Below, piece after piece: positions 54,689 through 63,771 of a DNA stretch of 64,000 nucleotides. Under the pieces are notes generated by a model. That model searched no databases, had not been told where the DNA came from, and was given only the letters and a program-made list of their open reading frames with translations. This DNA is from Bacteroidales bacterium. GTDB lineage: Bacteria; Bacteroidota; Bacteroidia; Bacteroidales; F082. Each line of letters begins with the position of its first letter. The stretch's first letter is position 1. The position numbers were made by a program, and so were the translations under genes. The stretch covers positions 1 through 64,000 of the forward strand of contig JAFGYB010000001.1 in assembly GCA_016936355.1 (NCBI GenBank). The letters run 5' to 3'.

Positions 54689-55632
54689 GTTTCTTTTTGG
54701 TGGATATAGTTGAGTGCATTTAATGCAGCTATGGTTCCGTCTGATACGGCTGTGGTAATCTGACGAAAACGTTTGGCACGGCAATCTCCGGCAGCGAAGA
54801 CGCCCTGAATATTGGTTTTCATCGATTCGTCGGCTAATATTTCACCCCATTGGTTTAATTGTAGCGGGCCGTTTTTAAATACTTCCGTATTGGCTTCATA
54901 ACCGATGAAAATAAATACCCCGTCAATTTTTTTCTCATTCAGGGCACCCGTTCTCAGGTTTTTATAGACCACTTTATTCAATTGGTTTTCCCCAGAAAAT
55001 TCGGTAATATGAGATTCCATAATGAAATCAATCTTTGGATTCTCTTTGGCTTTATCAACAGCATGTTCAAATGCCTGGAAATGATCAAACTCGTGCAAAA
55101 TGGTCACTTTACTGGCATATTTGGTTAAGGAAACCGCTTCTTCGAGTGCTGAATTCCCCCCGCCTACAACAATGATTTCCTTGTCCTGAAAAAAATCGCC
55201 GTCGCAGGTGGCACAGTACGAAATACCTTTGCCTTTGAATTTCTCTTCACCGGGAACACGCAGCATTCTGGAACGACCTCCTGTGGCCAGAATTACAGCC
55301 GGAGCTTCAAACACATCCCCATTTTCAAGTGTGACGGTTTTGGTTTTTCCTTCCAGTTGCATGGATTTCACCTTAACGTTGCTTTTAACTTCACAACCAA
55401 AACTTTTAGCTTGTTTAGCCATAGTAGCCGAAAGCTGGTATCCGGTTGTTTTTTCAATGCCGGGATAATTGGCAATTTCATAGGTCAGAATCATTTGACC
55501 ACCCGGCATGCCCGTATCCAAAACCACGGCTTTGGACTTGGCACGTGAAAGGTAAATACCGGCTGTCAGTCCAGCTGCTCCACCACCCATTATAATGACA
55601 TCAAATTGATTTTGATTCATGATGATTTGCAT
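54673..55632 (-). CDS. trxB: Thioredoxin reductase-like protein, atypical NAD(P)H site
   Basis: 319 residues (315 if it starts at the ATG at 55620, MNQNQFDVII). FAD-binding GGGAAGLTAGIYLSRA, redox pair CATC (Cys140, Cys143), NAD(P)-binding GGGNSALEEA and the C-terminal FAD motif GVFAAGDCR. In NADPH-dependent enzymes the segment HRRDxFR holds the 2'-phosphate arginines; here it reads HEFDHFQ, so all three Arg are gone. NADH or another electron donor is therefore likely. It follows an unusual thioredoxin gene 58 nt away, with a strong hairpin between. It resembles, as I recall, the atypical reductase pair described in Desulfovibrio. Confidence 0.92.
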   Translation of the reverse strand: MQIIMNQNQFDVIIMGGGAAGLTAGIYLSRAKSKAVVLDTGMPGGQMILTYEIANYPGIEKTTGYQLSATMAKQAKSFGCEVKSNVKVKSMQLEGKTKTVTLENGDVFEAPAVILATGGRSRMLRVPGEEKFKGKGISYCATCDGDFFQDKEIIVVGGGNSALEEAVSLTKYASKVTILHEFDHFQAFEHAVDKAKENPKIDFIMESHITEFSGENQLNKVVYKNLRTGALNEKKIDGVFIFIGYEANTEVFKNGPLQLNQWGEILADESMKTNIQGVFAAGDCRAKRFRQITTAVSDGTIAALNALNYIHQKETQPAQ

Positions 55633-55637
55633 TTAAT

Positions 55638-55673
55638 CAGGTGAACCACTTTCGTGCGAAAGTGGTTCACCTG
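55638..55673 (-). other. Long perfect hairpin between trx and trxB
   Basis: Arms 55638-55654 and 55657-55673 are perfect 17-nt inverted copies; as RNA, 16 bp with a tetraloop. No T-run follows on the minus strand, where transcription from trx to trxB would pass, so it is not a standard terminator. It may be an RNA-processing or stabilising element that sets the trx to trxB ratio, or a protein-binding dyad. Confidence 0.8.
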
Positions 55674-55690
55674 GTATAATTTTTCAGTTC

Positions 55691-56035
55691 TTAATTAAGC
55701 TCGCGATCCAGAATCTCGGTAATCTGTTCCTTGCTCTGGATGCTGCTGGTAGCTGCAGCTACTTTTCCGTTTTTATAGTATACAGTGAAGGGAAGGCCCA
55801 TGAATCCACTGCATTCGGGCAGTTCGCGAATGACTCTGGCTTCGGGGCTGTCAAACAACATATCCCGGAATTCAACATGAGTGTATTCATCCTGAAGTTC
55901 TTCCATGGAAGCATAAACGGGTACGCACATAGGGCCCATACGGCCGCAGCATACCATTACATTTTCTTTTTCGCTGATCAACTGTTCCAGATCAGCGGCA
56001 GTAGCTATGTGTTTTAAATTGGTGGGTAATACCAT
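55691..56035 (-). CDS. Thioredoxin-like protein with a non-canonical active site
   Basis: 114 residues with a thioredoxin fold: N-terminal strand ENVMVCCGRMGPMCVPVYASMEEL, strand HVEFRDMLFD, and the cis-Pro loop GFMGLPFTVYYKNGKV. The usual WCGPC is replaced by CCGRMGPMC, with Cys29, Cys30 and Cys37; GP is kept but CxxC is absent. Another Cys (LPECSG) lies before the cis-Pro. It is the first gene of a pair with the atypical thioredoxin reductase, which is its likely reductant. The target proteins are unknown. Confidence 0.88.
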   Translation of the reverse strand: MVLPTNLKHIATAADLEQLISEKENVMVCCGRMGPMCVPVYASMEELQDEYTHVEFRDMLFDSPEARVIRELPECSGFMGLPFTVYYKNGKVAAATSSIQSKEQITEILDRELN

Positions 56036-56192
56036 GATGATTAATTTTATTAGTAAAACATGACAGACCCTTATCAGAAATTATGCCATAAGACAATGAT
56101 GTAAAAGGCTTAACAGCTAATTGAATAGAAAAAAGGAAACTGAAAAAGAAGAATTTTTACCGCTTAGACTTTTTGTGTCAGTTTTGTCAGTC

Positions 56193-56861
56193 TTAAATAC
56201 TGAGTTCGTGACTGATGTCATTCAGGAACGTGTTCAGCATTTTGCGCCGGTACTGCATGATCCAGCGTGGGTGAGGCAGGGGTACGATCTCGTTAAATAT
56301 TTTCAGGCTGCTGTTGAGCATCATCAGATAGTCATAATTTTTTCCCTGCCCCAGGCAGAAGCATTTTTGGGTATCCATTCCCAGTGCAATCTGTTGGACC
56401 AGCGTCTTCACTATGAAAGGTTTCAGTTGTTTTTGAAGTGTGAGGTCGTCATAGTAATTGTAATTTTTACCCTCCTTGACAAAGCCCAGAGGGCTAATGG
56501 CTCCGATAAAATAATGTTTGTAAAAATGATCCGGTCCCCCCATTCGGTTGATGAGCAGGTAAATAAATTCAGAGGATAACTCCGGTTTTTTTGCAAAGTT
56601 ATTGGAAATACCGCAGTCCTTTTCCAGCCGAACAGGATCGGTAAACGGGATTCCCGTAATTCCGGCACCAAATCTGCCCGGATTGATTCCGAAAATAATT
56701 CTCCGTATTGCCTGATCATTATAATATCGGGTGTAAAATTTCTTACAGACATCAAGAGTATCTTTTACAGCATAAGGATTCATTACCTCTATTCCTTCAG
56801 GAAGTTTCCGGTTGATTTCCAGTCCCGCATAAAAATGAATGATTTTTTCGGCAGTGGTCAT
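56193..56861 (-). CDS. SMUG2-like uracil-DNA glycosylase family protein (DUF4918)
   Basis: 222 residues of the uracil-DNA glycosylase superfamily. Motif 1 is FGINPGRFGAGITGIPFTDP, and motif 2 is PLPHPRWIMQYR, which forms the DNA-minor-groove loop. The central GAISPLGFVKEGKNYNYYDD is typical of the DUF4918/SMUG2 branch, which removes uracil and in some cases deaminated purines. Its exact damage range is inferred from that branch. It starts a separate unit, 158 nt upstream of the thioredoxin-like gene on the opposite side of the gap at 56036-56192. Confidence 0.85.
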   Translation of the reverse strand: MTTAEKIIHFYAGLEINRKLPEGIEVMNPYAVKDTLDVCKKFYTRYYNDQAIRRIIFGINPGRFGAGITGIPFTDPVRLEKDCGISNNFAKKPELSSEFIYLLINRMGGPDHFYKHYFIGAISPLGFVKEGKNYNYYDDLTLQKQLKPFIVKTLVQQIALGMDTQKCFCLGQGKNYDYLMMLNSSLKIFNEIVPLPHPRWIMQYRRKMLNTFLNDISHELSI

Positions 56862-57217
56862 TGAACGATCATTAATGAGCTAAGATATTCATTTTCGGTA
56901 AGAGTAGTCAACTCATACAAGTGTTAAATTATACCTGAAATTAGTCAGACCAGTTGATAAGTGAATTACGTAAACGTTTGTAAGTTTTTTACTGTTTTTA
57001 TATTTTAGTATGTGAATCTTTCACGATATGGACAAAATATTAAATTTTTATATTTGTAACACGCTGTTAAATAGTATATAACACGGTTGGCTTGTTTGAG
57101 GATTGTCCCTTCATTTTACAGGCTCTTTTTTATAGGAAATAGGGTGTTGCATTGATTCAAGATGTAATTTTGCACCCAAAATTGAAAAGTTAATCAACAT
57201 TAACCAAAGCATAAGAA
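56862..57217. other. Intergenic region between the SMUG2-like gene and gdhA
   Basis: 356 nt, AT-rich, without a gene. It holds a small dyad GTGAA-TCT-TTCAC (57012-57024), an isolated TATATTTG (57049-57056) and the likely gdhA -7 box (57165-57172). No RNA element is recognised. Confidence 0.6.
57165..57172 (+). promoter_or_regulatory. -7 promoter box of gdhA
   Basis: TAATTTTG matches TAnnTTTG, 45 nt before the ATG. A second match, TATATTTG at 57049-57056, could be another start further upstream. Confidence 0.55.
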
Positions 57218-58555
57218 ATGAAATTAGAAAATATCATGAACAGCCTGGAACAAAAACATCCGGGCGAAGCAGAGTACCTGCAGGCAGTGCGCGAAGTGCT
57301 GGAAACCATAGAAGAAGTGGTAAATGAAAATCCCCAGTTTGAAACTGCCGGTATCATTGAACGGATTGTAGAACCCGACCGCATCTTGACCTTTAAAGTG
57401 CCGTGGATTGATGATCAGGGTAAAGTACAGGTAAACCTGGGGTACAGGGTGCAATTCAACAACGCATTGGGTCCGTACAAAGGAGGTCTTCGTTTTCACC
57501 CCAGTGTGAATCTGAGTATTCTCAAGTTCCTTGGTTTTGAACAGATTTTTAAAAATTCATTGACTACATTGCCTATGGGGGGCGGAAAAGGTGGTTCTGA
57601 TTTCAATCCCAAAGGAAAATCAGACAATGAAATTATGCGTTTTTGCCAGGCATTCATGCTGGAACTGTGGAAGCTGATTGGTCCCGAAACGGACGTACCT
57701 GCCGGTGATATTGGTGTAGGTGGTAAAGAAATTGGCTATTTGTACGGCATGTATAAAAAACTGGCCCGTGAGAATACCGGTGTTTTGACCGGAAAAGGGA
57801 TCGAGTGGGGTGGAAGTTTGATTCGTCCCGAGGCTACTGGTTTCGGCGGGACTTATTTCACCGATGAAATGCTTCAGATGAAAGAGGATTCCTTTGAAGG
57901 CAAAACAGTAGCAATTTCAGGGTTTGGTAACGTAGCCTGGGGTGTTGCATTGAAAGTGAGCGAACTGGGCGGTAAAGTGGTAACCATTTCAGGTCCTGAC
58001 GGATATATTTACGATGAAGCCGGTGTGACAGGTGAGAAAATTGACTACTTGTTGGAACTGCGCGCTACCAATCAGGATATTGTTGAGCCTTATGCTCAGG
58101 AGTTCCCCGGCGCTGTTTTCGTGCCCGGCAAAAGACCCTGGGAAGTTAAATGCGACATTGCGATGCCTTGTGCTACCCAAAATGAATTAAACGGGGAAGA
58201 TGCTCAGAAACTGATTGATAACGGAGTTCAGGTTGTTTCCGAAGTCTCGAACATGGGTTGTACACCCGAAGCGGTTATTTTGTTCCACAAAAACAAAATT
58301 CCTTTCGGACCGGGTAAAGCAGTAAATGCAGGTGGTGTAGCTGTTTCAGGACTGGAAATGTCACAGAATGCCATGAAATTTTCCTGGTCAAAAGAAGAAG
58401 TGGATGAAAAACTAAAAGTCATCATGAATCTGATTCATGAAGCCTGTATTCAGCACGGTACCGAAGAAGACGGGTACATCAACTACGTAAAAGGTGCCAA
58501 TATTGCAGGATTCCTTAAAGTAGCGAATGCAATGATGGATCAGGGAGTAATATAG
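57218..58555 (+). CDS. gdhA: Glutamate dehydrogenase, NADP-type hexameric
   Basis: Interconverts 2-oxoglutarate plus ammonia with glutamate. 445 residues, the length of the bacterial hexameric GdhA group. Active-site segments GPYKGGLRFHPSVN, MGGGKGGSDFNPKGKS (catalytic Lys), PAGDIGVGGKEIGYL, the Rossmann GFGNVAWG and NAGGVAVSGLEMSQNAMKFSW are all present. It probably assimilates ammonia. The gene is preceded by a long AT-rich region and followed by a strong terminator, so it is monocistronic. Confidence 0.98.
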   Translation: MKLENIMNSLEQKHPGEAEYLQAVREVLETIEEVVNENPQFETAGIIERIVEPDRILTFKVPWIDDQGKVQVNLGYRVQFNNALGPYKGGLRFHPSVNLSILKFLGFEQIFKNSLTTLPMGGGKGGSDFNPKGKSDNEIMRFCQAFMLELWKLIGPETDVPAGDIGVGGKEIGYLYGMYKKLARENTGVLTGKGIEWGGSLIRPEATGFGGTYFTDEMLQMKEDSFEGKTVAISGFGNVAWGVALKVSELGGKVVTISGPDGYIYDEAGVTGEKIDYLLELRATNQDIVEPYAQEFPGAVFVPGKRPWEVKCDIAMPCATQNELNGEDAQKLIDNGVQVVSEVSNMGCTPEAVILFHKNKIPFGPGKAVNAGGVAVSGLEMSQNAMKFSWSKEEVDEKLKVIMNLIHEACIQHGTEEDGYINYVKGANIAGFLKVANAMMDQGVI

Positions 58556-58578
58556 AAGAATTTTCATATTGATAATTG

Positions 58579-58608
58579 AGAACCCGTTTGTTTGTACAAA
58601 CGGGTTCT
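58579..58608 (+). terminator. Rho-independent terminator of gdhA
   Basis: A perfect 13-bp stem (58579-58591 with 58596-58608) and 4-nt loop, followed by TTATTTT. Confidence 0.92.
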
Positions 58609-58762
58609 TTATTTTCAATAAATTTTATCGAAAATCATCGCAGGGAAATGTGTCTGGCTCTTTCGGAATTTGAAACGATTTCTTATCTTCGCACTCTTGT
58701 AAATTTTGATCAAAATGAATTTCCCCGAAAGGGGTTGAGAATTAAGAATAAAGGGTTCTGAA

Positions 58763-61471
58763 ATGGATGAAATGGATGAAAAGCAACTTCCGGAAGAAAA
58801 CGAAGAGCTGAAAGACGACGAACAGGGTAAAGAAGAGGGTACAAAGCAATTGTATTTGCACGGTATGTATGAATCCTGGTTCCTCGACTATGCCTCATAC
58901 GTTATTCTGGAAAGAGCAGTTCCTGAGGTTGACGATGGGTTAAAACCTGTTCAGCGAAGGATCTTGCATTCCATGTACCGGTTGGATGACGGACGCTTCA
59001 ACAAAGTCGCCAATCTGATAGGTCATACCATGCAGTTTCATCCGCACGGTGATGCTTCAATCGGTGATGCACTGGTTCAACTGGGGCAAAAGGATTTGCT
59101 GATCGAAACCCAGGGAAACTGGGGTAATGTGCTGACGGGTGACAGCGCGGCTGCACCCCGATACATCGAAGCCCGGTTGTCAGCCTTTGCAAAGGAGGTA
59201 GTGTTCAATCCTAAAACCACTGAATGGAAAGCAACCTATGACGGCAGGAACAAAGAACCCGTCTGTCTTCCGGTAAAATTCCCCTTGCTGTTAGCCCAGG
59301 GGGTGGAGGGAATCGCTGTAGGACTGGCCTCCAAGATATTACCTCATAATTTCAACGAACTGATCGATGCCTCCATTAGTTATCTTCAGGATAAGGATTT
59401 TGAATTGGTTCCGGATTTCCCAACCGGGGGAATGGGCGATTTTTCCAAATATAACGAAGGGGTCAGAGGGGGAAAAGTAAGGGTAAGAGCCAAGATCTCC
59501 CAACGCGATAAAAAGACCCTGGTCATTACAGAAATTCCGTTTACTACCAATACTTCGTCGCTGATCGATTCCATTGTTCAGGCCAATGAAAAAGGAAAGA
59601 TCAAGATTAAGAAGATCGACGACAACACGGCTGAAGACGTAGAAGTTGTTGTTTACCTGGCCAACAACGTTTCTCCGGATCAGACAATTGACGCTCTGTA
59701 CGCATTTACAAATTGCGAGGTTTCCATATCCCCCAATTCTTGTGTCATTGTTGAAGGGAAGCCTCATTTCTTGTCGGTAAAGAAGATTCTCAGACAGAAT
59801 ACAGATCATACGGTTCATCTTCTGCAAACGGAACTGAAAATTCGTTTGAATGAACTGGAAGAACAGTGGCATTTTTCTTCACTGGAAAAAATCTTTATTG
59901 AAAACCGTTTGTATTTGCTCATTGAGGAATGCGAAACCTGGGAGTGTGTGCTGCAAACCATCGACAAAGGTCTGGATCCTTTTAAGAAGAAACTGAAACG
60001 GGAAGTGACGGAAGATGATCTGGTGCGTTTGACAGAGATCAAGATCAAGCGAATTTCTAAATTCAACGCCTTTAAAGCCGATGAGCAGATCAAAAGGATA
60101 GAAGAGGAAATCAAGGAAGTAAATAACCATTTGGAACATCTGGTGGATTATGCCATTAATTATTTCCGTCAGATCAAAAAGAAATATGGTAAAGGAAGGG
60201 AACGAAAAACCGAAATCCGAAATTTCGATACCATCCAGGCCTCTATGGTGGCGGTGTCCAATCAAAAACTTTACGTAAACCGGGAAGATGGCTTTGCAGG
60301 CACTTCGCTTAGGAAAGATGAGTTTGTCTGTGACTGCTCCGACCTGGATGATATTATTGTCTTCAGGGAGGATGGTTCCTTTGTGGTGACCAAAGTGGCC
60401 GACAAATTCTTTGTGGGGAAGAACGTACTCTATTTGGACGTGTTCCGTAAAAATGATGACCGAACCATCTACAATTTGATCTACCGTGACGGGAAACAGG
60501 GGAATTATTTTGTGAAACGGTTTGCTGTGAAAGGCGTTACTCGTGATAAGGAGTATGACCTGACACAAGGGACCAGCGGTTCCAAGATTATCTATTTTAC
60601 TGCCAATCCCAACGGAGAAGCTGAAGTGATTCGGGTGAACCTGAGACCTCGACCCAAGATGAAAAAAACATCACTGGATTTTGATTTCAGTACCCTGGCC
60701 ATCAAAGGCAGGAGTGCAAGAGGAAATATTCTCAGCAGAACCGCTATCCGCAACATCGTTCAACGCGAGGAAGGCGTGTCAACCCTTGGTGCGCTGGATA
60801 TTTGGTATGACGATACGGTGATGCGTTTGAATACGGAAGAAAGAGGACGTTACATCGGGGCCTTTAAAAGTGACGATAAGATTCTTACCCTGTTGTCTAC
60901 CGGCGAGTTCAAGCTCACCTCATATGATCTGTCGACCCATTTTGAGGACAATATGGTCTACATTGGTAAGTATGATCCGGATGAAATTATTTCGGCAGTT
61001 TATTTTGACGGTGAACAGCAACGCTATTACGTCAAACGATTCCAGATTGAAGAGGATACCGTGATGAACAGAACCTATTCCTTTGTTTCCGATTCGAAGG
61101 GGACAAAAATGAATCTTTTTACCCTGGATTATCTGCCTCGCCTGGAAGTGGAAGTAATGTCCAAATCTGGAGATGTTTCACTGGAAGTCATTCCGCTGGC
61201 TGATTTTATTGCTGTAAAAAGTTACAAAGCCCGTGGAAAACGGTTGGTGGAAAAAGAACTTAAGAAGATGAAACTGATCGAACCGTTGCCGTATCAACCG
61301 GATGAGAAAGAGAATGAAGACGAGGAGCCTGAGGTTTCAGAATCGGAGGAGATGATGAACACTGAAGAGCAACAAGAGTCTCCCCAAAATGAAGAACAGA
61401 AAGAGGATACCCCTCACTCTGACAAAAAAGATTCCGATAAGCAAGGTGATTCCCAAATGGAACTCTTCTGA
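58763..61471 (+). CDS. parC: DNA topoisomerase IV subunit A
   Basis: 902 residues. Type IIA topoisomerase subunit that cuts and rejoins DNA, decatenating chromosomes with ParE (not in the window). ASYVILERAVPEVDDGLKPVQRRILHSMY and HPHGDASIGDALV open the breakage-reunion domain; the catalytic Tyr is in GDSAAAPRYIEARLS. The C-terminal beta-pinwheel (about 510-840) lacks the GyrA box, which fits ParC. A low-complexity acidic tail (DEEPEVSESEEMMNTEEQQ...) ends the protein and an acidic stretch begins it (EENEELKDDEQGKEEG). Bacteroidetes annotate this branch as gyrase/topo IV subunit A. Confidence 0.95.
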   Translation: MDEMDEKQLPEENEELKDDEQGKEEGTKQLYLHGMYESWFLDYASYVILERAVPEVDDGLKPVQRRILHSMYRLDDGRFNKVANLIGHTMQFHPHGDASIGDALVQLGQKDLLIETQGNWGNVLTGDSAAAPRYIEARLSAFAKEVVFNPKTTEWKATYDGRNKEPVCLPVKFPLLLAQGVEGIAVGLASKILPHNFNELIDASISYLQDKDFELVPDFPTGGMGDFSKYNEGVRGGKVRVRAKISQRDKKTLVITEIPFTTNTSSLIDSIVQANEKGKIKIKKIDDNTAEDVEVVVYLANNVSPDQTIDALYAFTNCEVSISPNSCVIVEGKPHFLSVKKILRQNTDHTVHLLQTELKIRLNELEEQWHFSSLEKIFIENRLYLLIEECETWECVLQTIDKGLDPFKKKLKREVTEDDLVRLTEIKIKRISKFNAFKADEQIKRIEEEIKEVNNHLEHLVDYAINYFRQIKKKYGKGRERKTEIRNFDTIQASMVAVSNQKLYVNREDGFAGTSLRKDEFVCDCSDLDDIIVFREDGSFVVTKVADKFFVGKNVLYLDVFRKNDDRTIYNLIYRDGKQGNYFVKRFAVKGVTRDKEYDLTQGTSGSKIIYFTANPNGEAEVIRVNLRPRPKMKKTSLDFDFSTLAIKGRSARGNILSRTAIRNIVQREEGVSTLGALDIWYDDTVMRLNTEERGRYIGAFKSDDKILTLLSTGEFKLTSYDLSTHFEDNMVYIGKYDPDEIISAVYFDGEQQRYYVKRFQIEEDTVMNRTYSFVSDSKGTKMNLFTLDYLPRLEVEVMSKSGDVSLEVIPLADFIAVKSYKARGKRLVEKELKKMKLIEPLPYQPDEKENEDEEPEVSESEEMMNTEEQQESPQNEEQKEDTPHSDKKDSDKQGDSQMELF

Positions 61472-61542
61472 GAGTTGCCATTTTCTTGTTTTTCATATGA
61501 TTCATGACCTGAATTTTTATGTTTATTTAAAGAAACTTCATG

Positions 61543-61571
61543 TTGTGAATGAACGGGTTTTCCTAATTTTG
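61543..61571 (+). promoter_or_regulatory. Full promoter of the flavodiiron protein gene
   Basis: TTG at 61543-61545, 18 nt spacer, TAATTTTG at 61564-61571. The leader is about 18 nt, which supports the ATG at 61596. Confidence 0.65.
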
Positions 61572-61595
61572 CATTACCCAAAAAATAACGAAGAT

Positions 61596-62804
61596 ATGAA
61601 ACAAGAAAATGTATTAGAAGTATCACCTTCCGTACAATGGATCGGTGTTGTTGACTATGATCTCGTAACTTTTGATGTGATCATGACTACGGAATACGGT
61701 ACCACGTATAATTCCTATTTTATCGATGCTGAAAAAAAGGCAATCATTGAAACTTCCAAGGAAACTTTCTGGGAAGAATACGAGAAAAAGATCAGGAAGG
61801 TTGTGAACCCTGAAGAAATTGAATACATTGTTTTAAATCATACGGAACCGGATCATTCGGGGAATTTAAAGAATCTGCTGAATATTGCACCCAAAGCCAA
61901 AGTCGTGGCATCCACCACAGCCATCCGCTATTTGAAAGATATGATGGGAATGGAGTTTGAATCCATCGCCGTTAAAGACGGCCACACACTGGACCTGGGG
62001 AACAAAACACTGCGTTTTCTCTCAGCACCCAACCTGCACTGGCCCGATACCATGTATACATACCTGGAGGAAGATCAGCTGTTGTTTACCTGCGACTCAT
62101 TTGGATGCCACTTTGCAGATGATAAAATGTTTGATGATCTGGTAGACGACTTCGGTGTGGCATTCCGATATTATTTTGATGTGATCATTAAACCGTTCAG
62201 TAAGTTTATGTTGAAGGCCATCGAAAAAATTGAACCTTTGGAAATTAAAGCAGTTTGTCCCGGTCACGGGCCCATTCTGCGTTCCAACTGGAAGCAACTC
62301 GTGGACCTGACAAAATACTGGTCACAGAAATACCTGATGCAACCCCAAAAAAACCGGGTTTTTATACCTTATGTTTCTGCATATCATAAAACGGCTGATC
62401 TTGCGGAAGAAATTGCCCGGGGGCTCAAGAGTACAGGGGAAGTTGAGGTGGAGTTGATGGATATTGAGCAGACCCATCTCGGTGAACTGGAAATGAAACT
62501 GACCCAGTGCAATGCACTGATTGTGGGAAGTCCGACTATAAATCAAAATATTTTACTGCCGGTTTACCGGTTGTTTTCGGTGGTAAATCCATACCGAGAT
62601 CATGGAAAACTGGCCGGATCTTTTGGTTCATACGGATGGAGTGGTGAAAATAAAGAGATGCTTACCGCTAATTTAAAATCACTGAAATTTAAGGTGCTTG
62701 ACGAAGGGGTTTTTGTGAAATTCAACCCCACAGAGGACGAGAAGAAGCAGGCATTCCAGTATGGCATTAATTTTGGAAGAGAATTAATGGCCAGCGTGCA
62801 CTGA
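61596..62804 (+). CDS. Flavodiiron protein (FprA/ROO-like)
   Basis: 402 residues from the ATG at 61596; the longer frame from 61389 overlaps parC and precedes the promoter. The N-terminal metallo-beta-lactamase-like domain has diiron ligands HTEPDH and further His/Asp in SFGCHFADD, YYFDVI and CPGHGPI. The C-terminal flavodoxin domain binds FMN (VSAYHKTADLAEEIARGLK, GSPTINQNILLPVY, GSYGWSGENKE). Such enzymes reduce oxygen to water or nitric oxide to nitrous oxide and protect anaerobes. No rubredoxin gene is adjacent. It needs FMN, which the flavin receptor locus could help supply. Confidence 0.95.
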   Translation: MKQENVLEVSPSVQWIGVVDYDLVTFDVIMTTEYGTTYNSYFIDAEKKAIIETSKETFWEEYEKKIRKVVNPEEIEYIVLNHTEPDHSGNLKNLLNIAPKAKVVASTTAIRYLKDMMGMEFESIAVKDGHTLDLGNKTLRFLSAPNLHWPDTMYTYLEEDQLLFTCDSFGCHFADDKMFDDLVDDFGVAFRYYFDVIIKPFSKFMLKAIEKIEPLEIKAVCPGHGPILRSNWKQLVDLTKYWSQKYLMQPQKNRVFIPYVSAYHKTADLAEEIARGLKSTGEVEVELMDIEQTHLGELEMKLTQCNALIVGSPTINQNILLPVYRLFSVVNPYRDHGKLAGSFGSYGWSGENKEMLTANLKSLKFKVLDEGVFVKFNPTEDEKKQAFQYGINFGRELMASVH

Positions 62805-62882
62805 GGTTTGCAGGTAAAAAGTAGTACTTTTATACGACCGATAACCCTTGTGTACGATTTATTAATTTGAAACCGAACAAAT

Positions 62883-63734
62883 ATGATGAAGAATAAGGCG
62901 TTTAGGAGTATTAGTTTTATCAGCCTGGTGCTGGTATTGTTTCCTTTTTCTCAGGTAGTTGGACAAACACAACGACGCATTGCCCGTGACTTTGTGAAAT
63001 CACTTGAGCAAACTAAAAAGGTCGTATTGATTACCGAACCGGATTATATTTACATGTATAATCTGAAAAAAGATATCCTGAAGAAATTTCCCGGAGCCAC
63101 CAAAGAGGAGCAGGATTCCTTGCTTTGGGCCCATTCCGATTTTATCAAACAAATCAGTGACAGCACTTTTTTTGTGCATTTCATGAAGGGGTTTACCAAA
63201 GAGTTGATAACTTTTAACCTGGTTCCATATATAAATAAGGTTCCGATGGGGATTACAGATCCAACTTATAAAGTGGATCTGGCGCAGGTTGAGTTGGAGG
63301 AACAGTACTATCCTTTCGTGGATACCGCTTATTACAATGATAAAGCTTTGGTTTTCAGAAAAGACCTGAATGCACTGGATTTCAGTATGTGGTTTAAGAT
63401 TCACTCTCTTCCTCAGGCAAAAAAGGATACCACAGTTCTGTTTGCAGAATATTTGTTATCGGATATGGTGAATGACGGCAGTTTTTTTATGCAAAATAAC
63501 GGTTCTATTGTGTATTACTATAAGATGGACAGGCTTACCATAAAGAAAATCTACAATTATGTGGAGAATCTGGGAAGAATTTATGCCGGTTACACATTTG
63601 ATTATATTTTAAATCAGTACATTCAAAATCATGTAACAGATTATAACAAAGAGAAAGACTACTGGCATTACGATCCTTACAACAAGAAACTATATACCGA
63701 CAACGAAAATCGTTTTATCAATATTAAAGATTAG
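62883..63734 (+). CDS. Exported hypothetical protein
   Basis: 283 residues (or 282 from the second Met). A signal peptide (FISLVLVLFPFSQVVGQ) is followed by a mixed alpha/beta body without a motif I know. It is rich in Tyr and Lys, with few Cys. Phrases such as VVLITEPDYIYMYNLKKDILKKFPGATKEEQDSLLWAHSDFI and YWHYDPYNKKLY are not linked to a named family in my memory. It lies 78 nt after the flavodiiron gene and 37 nt before the partial gene at the edge, all on the same strand. Confidence 0.75.
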   Translation: MMKNKAFRSISFISLVLVLFPFSQVVGQTQRRIARDFVKSLEQTKKVVLITEPDYIYMYNLKKDILKKFPGATKEEQDSLLWAHSDFIKQISDSTFFVHFMKGFTKELITFNLVPYINKVPMGITDPTYKVDLAQVELEEQYYPFVDTAYYNDKALVFRKDLNALDFSMWFKIHSLPQAKKDTTVLFAEYLLSDMVNDGSFFMQNNGSIVYYYKMDRLTIKKIYNYVENLGRIYAGYTFDYILNQYIQNHVTDYNKEKDYWHYDPYNKKLYTDNENRFINIKD

Positions 63735-63757
63735 TGAAACGGTTTCCTGATATTTCC

Positions 63758-63765
63758 TATTTTTG
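63758..63765 (+). promoter_or_regulatory. -7 promoter box at the start of the edge gene
   Basis: TATTTTTG matches TAnnTTTG and ends 6 nt before the ATG at 63772, so the transcript would have almost no leader. Confidence 0.4.
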
Positions 63766-63771
63766 GTGTGT

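Noticed and set aside
56121-56579. 152-residue plus-strand frame
   Set aside because: It mostly overlaps the SMUG2-like gene in antisense and shows no motif.
57012-57024. Possible Rex or CRP site upstream of gdhA (GTGAA-TCT-TTCAC)
   Set aside because: The half-sites resemble both consensus sites, but the spacing is wrong for each (Rex half-sites are usually 4 nt apart, CRP sites need N6 between TGTGA and TCACA).
59879-60568. 229-residue minus-strand frame
   Set aside because: It is the mirror of the parC coding sequence, with low-complexity Phe/Ile/His composition.
61389-61595. Longer flavodiiron start
   Set aside because: It overlaps the end of parC and precedes the mapped promoter elements; the added residues are not family-like.
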